A DNA stretch of 5,100 nucleotides from Streptomyces katrae. Lineage in GTDB: Bacteria > Actinomycetota > Actinomycetes > Streptomycetales > Streptomycetaceae. The position numbers were made by a program, and so were the translations under genes. The stretch is taken from positions 1-5,100 of the forward strand of contig NZ_JZWV01000076.1 in NCBI RefSeq assembly GCF_000966975.1, written 5' to 3'. Numbering within the stretch: the stretch's first letter is position 1; every line of letters starts with the position of its first letter. This document shows positions 1 to 4,962 of the stretch, one piece after another. A model generated the notes under the pieces. The model was not told the origin of the DNA. It ran no database searches and saw only the letters and a program-made list of their open reading frames with translations.

Positions 1-2
1 GG

Positions 3-902
3 GCAGGGGTGGCCGGGGCCTTGCGTACGGCCGGGGCCGCCGCCGGGGCGGAGCCCGGGGAGGGGGTGCGGGCGGCGCTGGGCGCGCTGGCCCTGCGGGT
101 GGCGCCGGGGAGCGCCGCTACGGCCACCGACGCCCTGGGCGGCACCCATCTGGCCGCCTACGCGGTCGGGGGCGGGCAGGTGCTGGTCCTGGCCACCCCG
201 GGGCGGGCCCCCGGGGACCACACCATCGCCTCGGTCGCCGCCGTCCTGCTGACCCTGCTCACGGCCGGCGGCCCCGCCGGCGCGGAGGCGGCCGCGCTGA
301 CCCGCCTCCTGCTGGACGGCGACCCGGCGGCCGCCCTCACCCCGGGCCCCTGGTACGCCGTCCACGCCCGGGGCGGCGGGGACCCGCACGCCCTCGGGGC
401 GGCGCTGGGCACCGTACTGCTGGACCCGCACGGGGACGGCGTACGCCTCCTCACCGACCGGGAGCCCGGCCCGCAGCCGGGGTGGCGGCTCGGGGTCAGC
501 GCCCCGGCCGGGCCGGACGCCCTGGCCACAGCCGGGGCCCAGGCCCGCCGGGCCCTGTCCCGCGCCGAGGCCTCCCGCATCCCGCTGGCCCGCCACAGCG
601 ACCCCGGCTTCACGGGCCTGGTCGGCGAGACCGAGGCCCGCGCCCACGCCGAGGCGCTGCTCCTGCCCCTCTCCCCCGCGCTGCGGGAGACCCTGCACGC
701 CTGGCTGTCCCACCACGGCAGCTGGGACCGCACCGCGGCGGCACTGGGGGTCCACCGGAACACGGTCCGCCAGCGGATCGCCCGTTGCGCGGCCCTGCTG
801 GGCGAGGCCGACCTGGACGACGCGGACACCCGGATGGAGCTGTGGTTCGCCCTGCGGTGGCTCGGTCCGGCAGCGGACCGGTCGGGCGGGGGCCACGGCT
901 GA
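3..902 (+). CDS. PucR-family transcriptional regulator, 5'-truncated by window edge
   Basis: A DNA-binding regulator recognised by its C-terminal helix-turn-helix. Counting from the GTG at base 9, residues about 226-265 hold the PucR C-terminal (HTH_30-type) domain: an ETLHAWL helix, GSWDRTAAALGVHRNTV, then RQRIARCAALLG, followed by a helix with ELWFALRWLG. The HRNTVxxRI core is the family signature. The preceding 190 residues are Ala/Gly/Leu-rich and probably cover the central part that such proteins use for sensing, but I see no clear ligand motif. The frame is open to the left edge, and PucR proteins usually run 400-550 residues, so the GTG at 9 is probably internal and the N-terminus is missing. 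The gene ends with TGA at 900-902, facing the minus-strand membrane-protein gene with a 20-base gap. The regulated genes cannot be told from this window. Confidence 0.85.
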   Translation, partial: AGVAGALRTAGAAAGAEPGEGVRAALGALALRVAPGSAATATDALGGTHLAAYAVGGGQVLVLATPGRAPGDHTIASVAAVLLTLLTAGGPAGAEAAALTRLLLDGDPAAALTPGPWYAVHARGGGDPHALGAALGTVLLDPHGDGVRLLTDREPGPQPGWRLGVSAPAGPDALATAGAQARRALSRAEASRIPLARHSDPGFTGLVGETEARAHAEALLLPLSPALRETLHAWLSHHGSWDRTAAALGVHRNTVRQRIARCAALLGEADLDDADTRMELWFALRWLGPAADRSGGGHG

Positions 903-922
903 CGGCGGCCCGGCCCGGGGGC

Positions 923-1198
923 CTACGGTGCCGGCGTCAGCGTGCAGCGGCCGTCTTCGCAGGTGCGCTGGAGGCGGCCCCTGGAGAGGGTCTGGGCCAG
1001 GCCGACCGCCCAGCACATCGGGCAGCCGCGCAGGGCGAGGAGGCCGGCGGGGAGGAGGGCCAGGCTGACCGGCCAGGCGTACGGGAGGAGTACGGCGGCC
1101 AGGGCCAGTGAGCCGAAGCCGAGCGCGCCGCGCACCAGGTGCCGGGGCAGGGTGGCGCTCGCGAAGTCGGGGCGGGGGGCGGTCTTCGCCGGGGTCAT
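923..1198 (-). CDS. Small cysteine-containing membrane protein (91 aa), hypothetical
   Basis: No confident family assignment. The protein has a short polar N-terminus (1-22), a hydrophobic stretch at about 24-56 that fits two short membrane segments (GALGFGSLALAAVLLPY and WPVSLALLPAGLLAL), then a Cys-rich tail. The tail has a CPMC pair (C59, C62) and a CEDGRC pair (C80, C85). The GCPxCWxxGL pattern recalls DUF2892/YgaP-like small membrane proteins, but this is only a resemblance. The start is the ATG at 1198: AAGGAA lies 6 bases upstream, and the ATG overlaps the sigma-factor stop as ATGA (1195-1198), a usual sign of translational coupling. It is therefore the last gene of the sigma-factor unit. 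The two Cys pairs could bind metal or form disulfides, and a role in modulating the sigma factor is conceivable; both are inference. A longer frame reaching upstream to 1540 only shadows the sigma gene. Confidence 0.75.
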   Translation of the reverse strand: MTPAKTAPRPDFASATLPRHLVRGALGFGSLALAAVLLPYAWPVSLALLPAGLLALRGCPMCWAVGLAQTLSRGRLQRTCEDGRCTLTPAP

Positions 1199-1761
1199 CG
1201 TCCGTTCCTTCCGGGGGCCGGGTCGGGTGGGGTGAGGAGGGTGGTGCGGACCGTCGCGCGGGCCCGGTGGAGACGGGACTTCATCGCCGCCGTGCTGAGG
1301 CCCAGCGCGTCGGCGACCATGCGGCCGCTGTGGCCCTGGACGTCGCGCATGATCAGCACCCGCCGCTGGTCGGGCGGCAGGGCCGCGACCGCCGCCGCCA
1401 CCCGGCCCGCCTCCAGGCGGCGCAGTGCCTCGTCCTCGGCCGAGTCCACGGCCGTTTCGGGTGGCGGGGGGTGGTCCCGGTCGCGGACCACGGCCCGGGC
1501 GCGCCGCAGGCACTCGTTGCGGACGATGCGGAACATCCACGAGGCCAGTGCGCCGGAGGCCCGCAGCATCCCGATCTTGCGGTAGAGGATGATCAGGGCT
1601 TCCTGGGCCGCGTCCTCGGCGTCCTCCGGGGTCGCGCAGAGGGAGCGGGCGAAGCGCCGTACGTTCGGGTGCGAGCCCGAGACCAGCGCGGCGATCGAGG
1701 CCGTGTCACCGCGCTGGGCCTCGGTGATCAGCTGTTCGCCGGGCCAGGACCGCTCAGCCAC
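1195..1761 (-). CDS. ECF-type RNA polymerase sigma factor (sigma-70 family), 188 aa
   Basis: Directs RNA polymerase to a dedicated promoter set. The protein has the compact two-domain ECF layout. Region 2 is at about 28-92: VRRFARSLCATPEDAEDAAQEA, then ASWMFRIVRNECLRRARA, including the DAEDAAQE core-binding motif and the aromatic-rich -10 recognition helix. A Pro/Asp-rich linker follows at about 93-112. Region 4 is at about 113-176: LPPDQRRVLIMRDVQGHSG, then the VADALGLSTAAMKSRLHRAR helix-turn-helix for the -35 element. A length of 188 residues is normal. The start is GTG (1759-1761), which lies inside the 3' end of the 28-residue upstream gene and has no good Shine-Dalgarno sequence of its own, so translation probably depends on coupling. 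The downstream 91-residue membrane-protein gene overlaps its stop by 4 bases. No classical anti-sigma factor (zinc-binding ZAS type or large single-pass RsiW type) is encoded beside it. Confidence 0.92.
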   Translation of the reverse strand: MAERSWPGEQLITEAQRGDTASIAALVSGSHPNVRRFARSLCATPEDAEDAAQEALIILYRKIGMLRASGALASWMFRIVRNECLRRARAVVRDRDHPPPPETAVDSAEDEALRRLEAGRVAAAVAALPPDQRRVLIMRDVQGHSGRMVADALGLSTAAMKSRLHRARATVRTTLLTPPDPAPGRNGR

Positions 1762-1840
1762 GCGAGCGCGCCCGCTTCAGGACGAACACGCACGTGCAGA
1801 GCAGCACCGCTCCCGCCGCGATGGCGATACCGACGATCAT
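1754..1840 (-). CDS. 28-aa single-pass membrane peptide upstream of the sigma factor
   Basis: A tiny gene below the usual length cutoff. It starts at ATG (1838-1840) with GGAGG (1846-1850) five bases upstream, the best Shine-Dalgarno sequence in this operon. It encodes a short hydrophobic segment, MIVGIAIAAGAVLL then CTCVFVL, ending in a basic tail, KRARSRG. This fits one membrane helix with N-out, C-in topology under the positive-inside rule. Its TGA (1754-1756) falls within the sigma-factor coding sequence, overlapping its GTG start region by 8 bases, so ribosomes finishing here could start the sigma factor. Function is unknown; it may be a leader peptide for coupled translation or a membrane partner of the sigma factor. 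The main doubt is an ECF-like promoter motif (1841-1864) that would place the transcript start just inside this frame. Confidence 0.55.
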   Translation of the reverse strand: MIVGIAIAAGAVLLCTCVFVLKRARSRG

Positions 1841-1864
1841 GACGACCTCCAGGTGGTCCGTTCC
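1841..1864 (-). promoter_or_regulatory. Possible ECF-type promoter (GGAAC - 15 bp - CGTC)
   Basis: On the minus strand GGAAC (1864-1860) is separated by 15 bases from CGTC (1844-1841). This resembles the GGAAC...CGTC/CGTT layout of many actinobacterial ECF-sigma promoters and would suit autoregulation of the sigma unit. The initiation point would fall near 1834, inside the 28-residue frame, leaving about 70 bases of leader before the sigma GTG. It overlaps the GGAGG site, so the two readings compete. Short motifs like this occur by chance. Confidence 0.3.
1846..1850 (-). promoter_or_regulatory. Strong ribosome binding site for the 28-aa peptide gene
   Basis: GGAGG on the minus strand, five bases before the ATG at 1840. 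It is the feature that makes the tiny frame credible, because the sigma-factor GTG downstream lacks a comparable site. Confidence 0.55.
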
Positions 1865-1888
1865 GTACCGGCGTCCGTCGCGGTACGG
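1863..1888. repeat. Inverted repeat CCGTACCG-N10-CGGTACGG
   Basis: Perfect 8-bp arms (1863-1870 and 1881-1888) around a 10-base spacer. It lies 22 bases upstream of the 28-aa peptide gene and overlaps the GGAAC element by two bases. It could be an operator for a dimeric regulator or, if transcription starts further upstream, a hairpin in the sigma-operon leader. Confidence 0.5.
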
Positions 1889-1902
1889 GGATAAGAGGCG
1901 CC

Positions 1903-1934
1903 GGCCCCCGGAAAGGATTCAGCACCGGGGGGCC
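1903..1934. repeat. Imperfect GC-rich inverted repeat in divergent intergenic region
   Basis: GGCCCCCGG (1903-1911) pairs with CCGGGGGGCC (1925-1934) with a single bulged base and a 13-base loop. It sits between two divergent genes, where a terminator is not expected, and has no T-run. A regulatory or purely compositional origin are both possible. Confidence 0.35.
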
Positions 1935-1948
1935 GAGTCTGGACAGGA

Positions 1949-1978
1949 TCGACAACCCGCCGGTAACTTAGCTATGAG
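1949..1978 (+). promoter_or_regulatory. Weak candidate promoter for the acyl-CoA dehydrogenase operon
   Basis: TCGACA (1949-1954) and TATGAG (1973-1978) are separated by 18 bases and loosely resemble -35 and -10 elements. The -10 hexamer lacks the conserved final T. The assignment is tentative; its main support is that the 20-bp palindrome at 1974-1993 would then cover the -10 and start point, as repressor sites often do. Confidence 0.25.
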
Positions 1979-1993
1979 CAAGCGCTTAGACAT
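1974..1993. promoter_or_regulatory. Palindromic operator candidate ATG-N3-AAGCGCTT-N3-CAT
   Basis: An 8-bp perfect core palindrome AAGCGCTT (1980-1987) is flanked symmetrically by ATG and CAT at three-base distances, giving a 20-bp dyad. It ends 34 bases before the acyl-CoA dehydrogenase start. Dyads of this size are typical of TetR-family sites, and TetR repressors commonly control acyl-CoA dehydrogenase genes in actinobacteria; no such regulator is encoded in this window. Reading the ATG at 1974 as a start would put a rare TTA codon at position 5, which argues that this stretch is regulatory and not coding. Confidence 0.45.
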
Positions 1994-2027
1994 GGGCGGC
2001 GGACCGCCGCGACGAAGGGAGCCGGCC

Positions 2028-3185
2028 GTGCGCCGTACGGTGTTCAACGAGGACCACGAGGCGTTCCGCGAGACCCTCCGCGCCTTCATCGAGGCCGAGG
2101 TCGTCCCGGTCTACGACGAGTGGTTCCAGGCCGGCCAGGCGCCGCGCGACTTCTACTACAAGCTCGGCGAGCTGGGCATCTTCGGCATCAACGTCCCCGA
2201 GGAGTTCGGCGGAGCGGGCCTGGACACCCACAAGTTCGAGGCCGTCCTGTACGAGGAGACCTCCCGCGCGGGCGTGAACTTCGGCGGCTCCGGCGTGCAC
2301 GTGCTGCTCGCCCTGCCCTACATCAAGATGCTCGCCACCGACGAGCAGAAGAAGCGTTTCCTGCCGAAGTTCGTCTCCGGTGAGGAGATGTGGGCGCTGG
2401 CCATGACCGAGCCGGGCACCGGTTCGGACGTCGCGGGCATGAAGACCACCGCGAAGCTCTCCGAGGACGGCACGCACTACGTCCTCAACGGCTCCAAGAC
2501 CTTCATCACCGGTGGCGTCCACGCCGACCGCGTGATCGTCTGCGCCCGCACTTCCGCCCCGAGCGAGGACGACCGCCGCTTCGGCATCTCCCTGTTCGCC
2601 GTGGACACCAAGTCCGAGGGCTACTCGATCGGCCGCAAGCTCGACAAGCTGGGCCTGAAGACCTCCGACACCGCCGAGCTGGCCTTCGTCGACGTCAAGG
2701 TGCCGGTCGAGGACCTGCTCGGCGAGGAGGGGAAGGGCTTCTACTACCTGGGCCACAACCTGGCCTCCGAGCGCTGGGGCATCGCCTTCGGCGCGTACGC
2801 CCAGGCCGCCGCGGCCGTCCGGTTCGCCCAGCAGTACGTCACCGACCGCACGGTCTTCGGCAAGCCGGTCGCGCACTTCCAGAACACCAAGTTCGAGCTG
2901 GCCGCCTGCCAGGCCGAGGTGGACGCCGCCCAGGCGGTCGCCGACCGCGCGCTGGAGGCCCTGGACGCGGGCGAGCTGACGCCGGCCGAGGCCGCCTCCG
3001 CGAAGCTGTTCTGCACCGAGGTCGCGCACCGCGTGATCGACCGCTGCCTCCAGCTGCACGGCGGCTACGGCTACATGAACGAGTACCCGATCGCCCGCCT
3101 GTACGCGGACAACCGCGTCAACCGCATCTACGGCGGCACCAGCGAGATCATGAAGTCGATCATCGCCAAGTCGATGGGTCTGTAA
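2028..3185 (+). CDS. Acyl-CoA dehydrogenase (385 aa), long-chain/isovaleryl-type active site
   Basis: FAD enzyme that oxidises an acyl-CoA at C2-C3 to the trans-2-enoyl-CoA in fatty-acid or branched-chain amino-acid catabolism, passing electrons to ETF. The helical N-terminal domain covers about 1-122 (FNEDHEAFRETLRAF, PEEFGGAGL). The beta domain (about 123-225) begins with MTEPGTGSD at 126-134 and includes TFITGG at 158-163, the flavin and substrate loops. The C-terminal helical domain has RTVFGKPVAHFQ at 274-285 and LHGGYGYMNEYP at 343-354. The MCAD-type base position is Gly369 in IYGGTSEIM; Glu248 in NLASERWG aligns with the base of long-chain and isovaleryl-CoA dehydrogenases. The start is GTG 2028, with AAGGGAG six bases upstream and VRRTVFNEDHEAF matching family N-termini; upstream ATGs at 1974 and 1992 lack ribosome sites. 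Exact substrate is not readable from sequence. The thioesterase gene follows after 6 bases. Confidence 0.93.
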   Translation: MRRTVFNEDHEAFRETLRAFIEAEVVPVYDEWFQAGQAPRDFYYKLGELGIFGINVPEEFGGAGLDTHKFEAVLYEETSRAGVNFGGSGVHVLLALPYIKMLATDEQKKRFLPKFVSGEEMWALAMTEPGTGSDVAGMKTTAKLSEDGTHYVLNGSKTFITGGVHADRVIVCARTSAPSEDDRRFGISLFAVDTKSEGYSIGRKLDKLGLKTSDTAELAFVDVKVPVEDLLGEEGKGFYYLGHNLASERWGIAFGAYAQAAAAVRFAQQYVTDRTVFGKPVAHFQNTKFELAACQAEVDAAQAVADRALEALDAGELTPAEAASAKLFCTEVAHRVIDRCLQLHGGYGYMNEYPIARLYADNRVNRIYGGTSEIMKSIIAKSMGL

Positions 3186-3191
3186 GTCCCC

Positions 3192-4070
3192 TTGAACGGA
3201 GCGCTCGGCGATCTCCTCGATCTGCTCGACCTGGAGCAGATCGAGGAGAACATCTTCCGCGGGACCAGCCGCACCTCCCTGGTCCCGCGCGTCTTCGGCG
3301 GACAGGTCGCGGCCCAGGCACTGGTCGCGGCCGGCCGCACCGTGCCCGCGGACCGTACGGCGCACTCGCTGCACTCGTACTTCCTGCGCACCGGTGACGC
3401 GGGCGCGCCCATCGTCTACACGGTGGACCGGATCCGCGACGGGCGCTCCTTCACCACCCGGCGGGTCGTCGCCGTGCAGCACGGGCAGCCGATCTTCCAC
3501 CTGTCGGCCTCCTTCCAGGTGTACGAGGAGGGGCTGGACCACCAGGCCACGATGCCCTCCGCACCCGACCCGGAGACCCTGCCGACGGCCGCCGAGGCCC
3601 TGCCCGCCTACCGGGACCTGTTCCGGGACCCGGGCACGGTGGAGCGGCTGCTGGAGGCGCGCGGCGCGGTGGACCTGCGGTACGCGACGACGCCGCCGTG
3701 GGGGTCCATCGGGGAGCCGGTGGAGCCGCGTTCGCAGGTGTGGTTCCGTACGGCCGGCAAGCTCGACAGCGCCGATCCGCTGCTGCACACGTGCCTGGCC
3801 ACGTACGTCTCGGACATGACCCTGCTGGACTCGGTGCTGCTGGCGCACGGGCGCGGCGGCTGGGCGGTGGGCGACGTGGTCGGGGCCTCGCTGGACCACG
3901 CGATGTGGTTCCACCGGCCGCTGCGGGCGGACGAGTGGCTGCTGTACGACCAGGACTCGCCGACCTCGCACGGCGGACGGGGCCTGGGACAGGCCCGGAT
4001 CTGGACCCAGGACGGCCGGCTGGCCGTCACCGTGATCCAGGAGGGCGTGGTCCGCGTACCGCGAGGGTGA
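3192..4070 (+). CDS. tesB: Acyl-CoA thioesterase II, TesB family (292 aa)
   Basis: Cytoplasmic double-hotdog enzyme hydrolysing acyl-CoA to free acid and CoA. N-terminal hotdog: RVFGGQVAAQALVAAGRTV (33-51), LHSYFLRTGD (60-69) and DGRSFTTRRV (83-92). C-terminal hotdog: YVSDMTLLDS (about 205-214), GASLDHAMWFHRP (about 231-243), EWLLYDQDSP and VIQEGVVR near the end. By alignment to the Escherichia coli TesB triad Asp204-Thr228-Gln278, the residues here are Asp208, Ser233 and Gln283, with Ser in place of Thr. Length is normal for the family. The only usable start is TTG 3192: the frame is the same as the dehydrogenase frame, and just two codons (GTC, CCC) separate it from that gene's TAA. No Shine-Dalgarno sequence precedes it, so expression probably relies on coupling to the dehydrogenase. 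The 3' end overlaps a minus-strand gene by 44 bases. Confidence 0.93.
   Translation: MNGALGDLLDLLDLEQIEENIFRGTSRTSLVPRVFGGQVAAQALVAAGRTVPADRTAHSLHSYFLRTGDAGAPIVYTVDRIRDGRSFTTRRVVAVQHGQPIFHLSASFQVYEEGLDHQATMPSAPDPETLPTAAEALPAYRDLFRDPGTVERLLEARGAVDLRYATTPPWGSIGEPVEPRSQVWFRTAGKLDSADPLLHTCLATYVSDMTLLDSVLLAHGRGGWAVGDVVGASLDHAMWFHRPLRADEWLLYDQDSPTSHGGRGLGQARIWTQDGRLAVTVIQEGVVRVPRG
3212..3249 (+). repeat. Perfect 16-bp stem with 6-base loop in the 5' coding region of tesB
   Basis: The arm at 3212-3227 (beginning TCTCCTCGAT) is the exact reverse complement of 3234-3249 (ending ATCGAGGAGA), with loop GACCTG at 3228-3233. The stem begins 20 bases after the first base of the TTG start and 26 bases after the dehydrogenase stop codon. 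It encodes part of the N-terminal LLDLLDLEQIEE run. The geometry predicts a very stable mRNA hairpin just downstream of a weak initiation site. Confidence 0.85.
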
Positions 4071-4416
4071 CGGCCGCCGCCACGGCCGCGAGGGTCGCGG
4101 CGCAGAGCACGGCCAGGCCGGGGTTCACATAGCCGGGGACCATGTCGTGGTGGGCGTCGCAGGTGCTCGACAGCGGCAGGAGCGATTCCCTGGCCTCCCC
4201 CGGCACGTAGCCGGCTCCCTCGAAGAACTCGCAGGTCTTGTCCCTGCGCAGGCCTCCTCCCAGGACGTGGAAGAGGCCCCAGGCGTAGAGGGTGCAGGTG
4301 GCGAGGAAGAGGGTGACGGCCGCCCGCGCCCAGCGGGTCGCGCCCGTCGCCCGGAGCACGGAGCGGATCCGCACGGTGAAGACGACCAGCAGGATCAGGC
4401 CGACGATGATGATCAT
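4027..4416 (-). CDS. Predicted three-pass membrane protein (129 aa), hypothetical
   Basis: Not a family I can name. Three hydrophobic segments are visible: about 2-16 (IIIVGLILLVVFTV), 33-53 (AVTLFLATCTLYAWGLFHVLG) and 99-120 (PGLAVLCAATLAAVAAAVTLAV). The loop after segment 1 (RIRSVLRATGATRWAR) and the C-tail (RGPRPPGSR) are basic, so the N-terminus and the loop of about 45 residues between segments 2 and 3 should face outside. That loop carries two cysteines (C62 in KTCEFF, C86 in STCDAHHD) that could form a disulfide. The ATG at 4416 is preceded by GGTGATC, which matches the 5' part of the anti-Shine-Dalgarno region, at suitable distance. It lies 38 bases after the MarR gene stop and is probably co-transcribed with it. 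Its last 44 bases overlap the 3' end of tesB on the other strand. Confidence 0.7.
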   Translation of the reverse strand: MIIIVGLILLVVFTVRIRSVLRATGATRWARAAVTLFLATCTLYAWGLFHVLGGGLRRDKTCEFFEGAGYVPGEARESLLPLSSTCDAHHDMVPGYVNPGLAVLCAATLAAVAAAVTLAVRGPRPPGSR

Positions 4417-4454
4417 GTGATCACCGTACGGCTGCCGCCGCACACGCCTCCCCG

Positions 4455-4916
4455 CTACCCCTTGGGGCGGGCCTTCAGCTTGGCCCAGACCGCCTCCAGG
4501 GCGGCGATGTCGGCGTCGTCCAGCAGGTCGTCGAAGACCTCGGCGAGGGCCTCGCGTCGGGTGGCGTCGGCCTCGGCGTAGGTGCGGCGGCCGGCTTCGG
4601 TGAGGGCGATGCCGACCGAGCGGGCGTCGGTCGGGGAGGGTATCCGCTCGACGAGCCCGCGGGCCTGGAGCGAGTCGGCGACGCGCGAGACCTGGCTGCG
4701 GCTGAGCAGGGTCCTGGCGCCCAGCTCCGAGGGGGCCACCGGCTCCTGCTGCACGCTCAGCCACAGCATCACCTCGAACCACGACAACGGCAGGTCGTGG
4801 CGGCGCGTGAGCGCCTGGTCGACCCGGGCGGTGAGGGTGGTGCCGGCCCAGACCAGACCGTAGAAGGCGTGGTCACGGGGGGTGAGGCCGTCCAGGTTGA
4901 GGTTCGCGTGCGCCAT
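4455..4916 (-). CDS. MarR-family transcriptional regulator (153 aa)
   Basis: Dimeric winged-helix repressor-type protein. Helices at about 11-40 (LTPRDHAFYGLVWAGTTLTARVDQAL) and at the C-terminus (about 110-150) form the dimer interface. The winged helix lies at about 43-110: LSWFEVMLWLSVQQ, APSELGARTLLSRSQVSRVADSLQARGLVER (recognition helix about 72-84), then the wing SPTDARSVGIALTEAG with the family Asp97 and Arg99. There is no cysteine, so thiol-based oxidant sensing of the OhrR type is unlikely; a small-molecule ligand is more probable. The ATG at 4916 is preferred over the in-frame GTG at 4949, which falls within the promoter/operator dyad; the predicted transcript start near 4943 gives a leader of about 27 bases. 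The ribosome site is poor. It is divergent from the SDR gene, its likely target, with which it shares the 4934-4978 control element. Confidence 0.9.
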   Translation of the reverse strand: MAHANLNLDGLTPRDHAFYGLVWAGTTLTARVDQALTRRHDLPLSWFEVMLWLSVQQEPVAPSELGARTLLSRSQVSRVADSLQARGLVERIPSPTDARSVGIALTEAGRRTYAEADATRREALAEVFDDLLDDADIAALEAVWAKLKARPKG

Positions 4917-4933
4917 GGGGAAAGGGTACCGGG

Positions 4934-4962
4934 TTGCGTGCACGTGCACACATCATTAATGT
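4934..4962 (+). promoter_or_regulatory. Candidate promoter for the SDR gene (TTGCGT-N17-TAATGT)
   Basis: TTGCGT (4934-4939) and TAATGT (4957-4962) are 17 bases apart, a good match to housekeeping-type -35/-10 spacing. Initiation would be near 4969, about 26 bases before the SDR start codon. Confidence 0.5.

Noticed and set aside
11..39. Direct repeat GGCCGGGGCC (11-20 and 30-39)
   Set aside because: Short, GC-only and inside Ala/Gly-coding sequence; attributable to base composition.
903..922. GC-rich stretch between the convergent PucR and 91-aa genes as a bidirectional terminator
   Set aside because: Only about 5 bp of GGCCC/GGGCC pairing without a T-run; no better than expected at this base composition.
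1974..2027. Upstream ATG starts (1974, 1992) for the acyl-CoA dehydrogenase
   Set aside because: No ribosome site, a palindrome and a TTA codon in the extension, and family N-termini begin at the GTG at 2028, which has AAGGGAG six bases upstream.
2390..3397. Plus-strand 335-codon frame within the dehydrogenase and thioesterase genes
   Set aside because: Arg/Gly/Pro-rich translation typical of an off-frame reading of high-GC genes; no domain, and it spans a genuine stop and start.
1986..3971. Long 661-codon open frame on the minus strand
   Set aside because: It is the antisense shadow of the dehydrogenase and thioesterase genes, which have clear family motifs; the translation is Arg/Val/Gly-rich low-complexity with no domain.
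4917..4949. N-terminal extension of the MarR protein starting at GTG 4949
   Set aside because: The extension would lie within the operator dyad and upstream of the predicted transcript start; the ATG at 4916 fits the family length.
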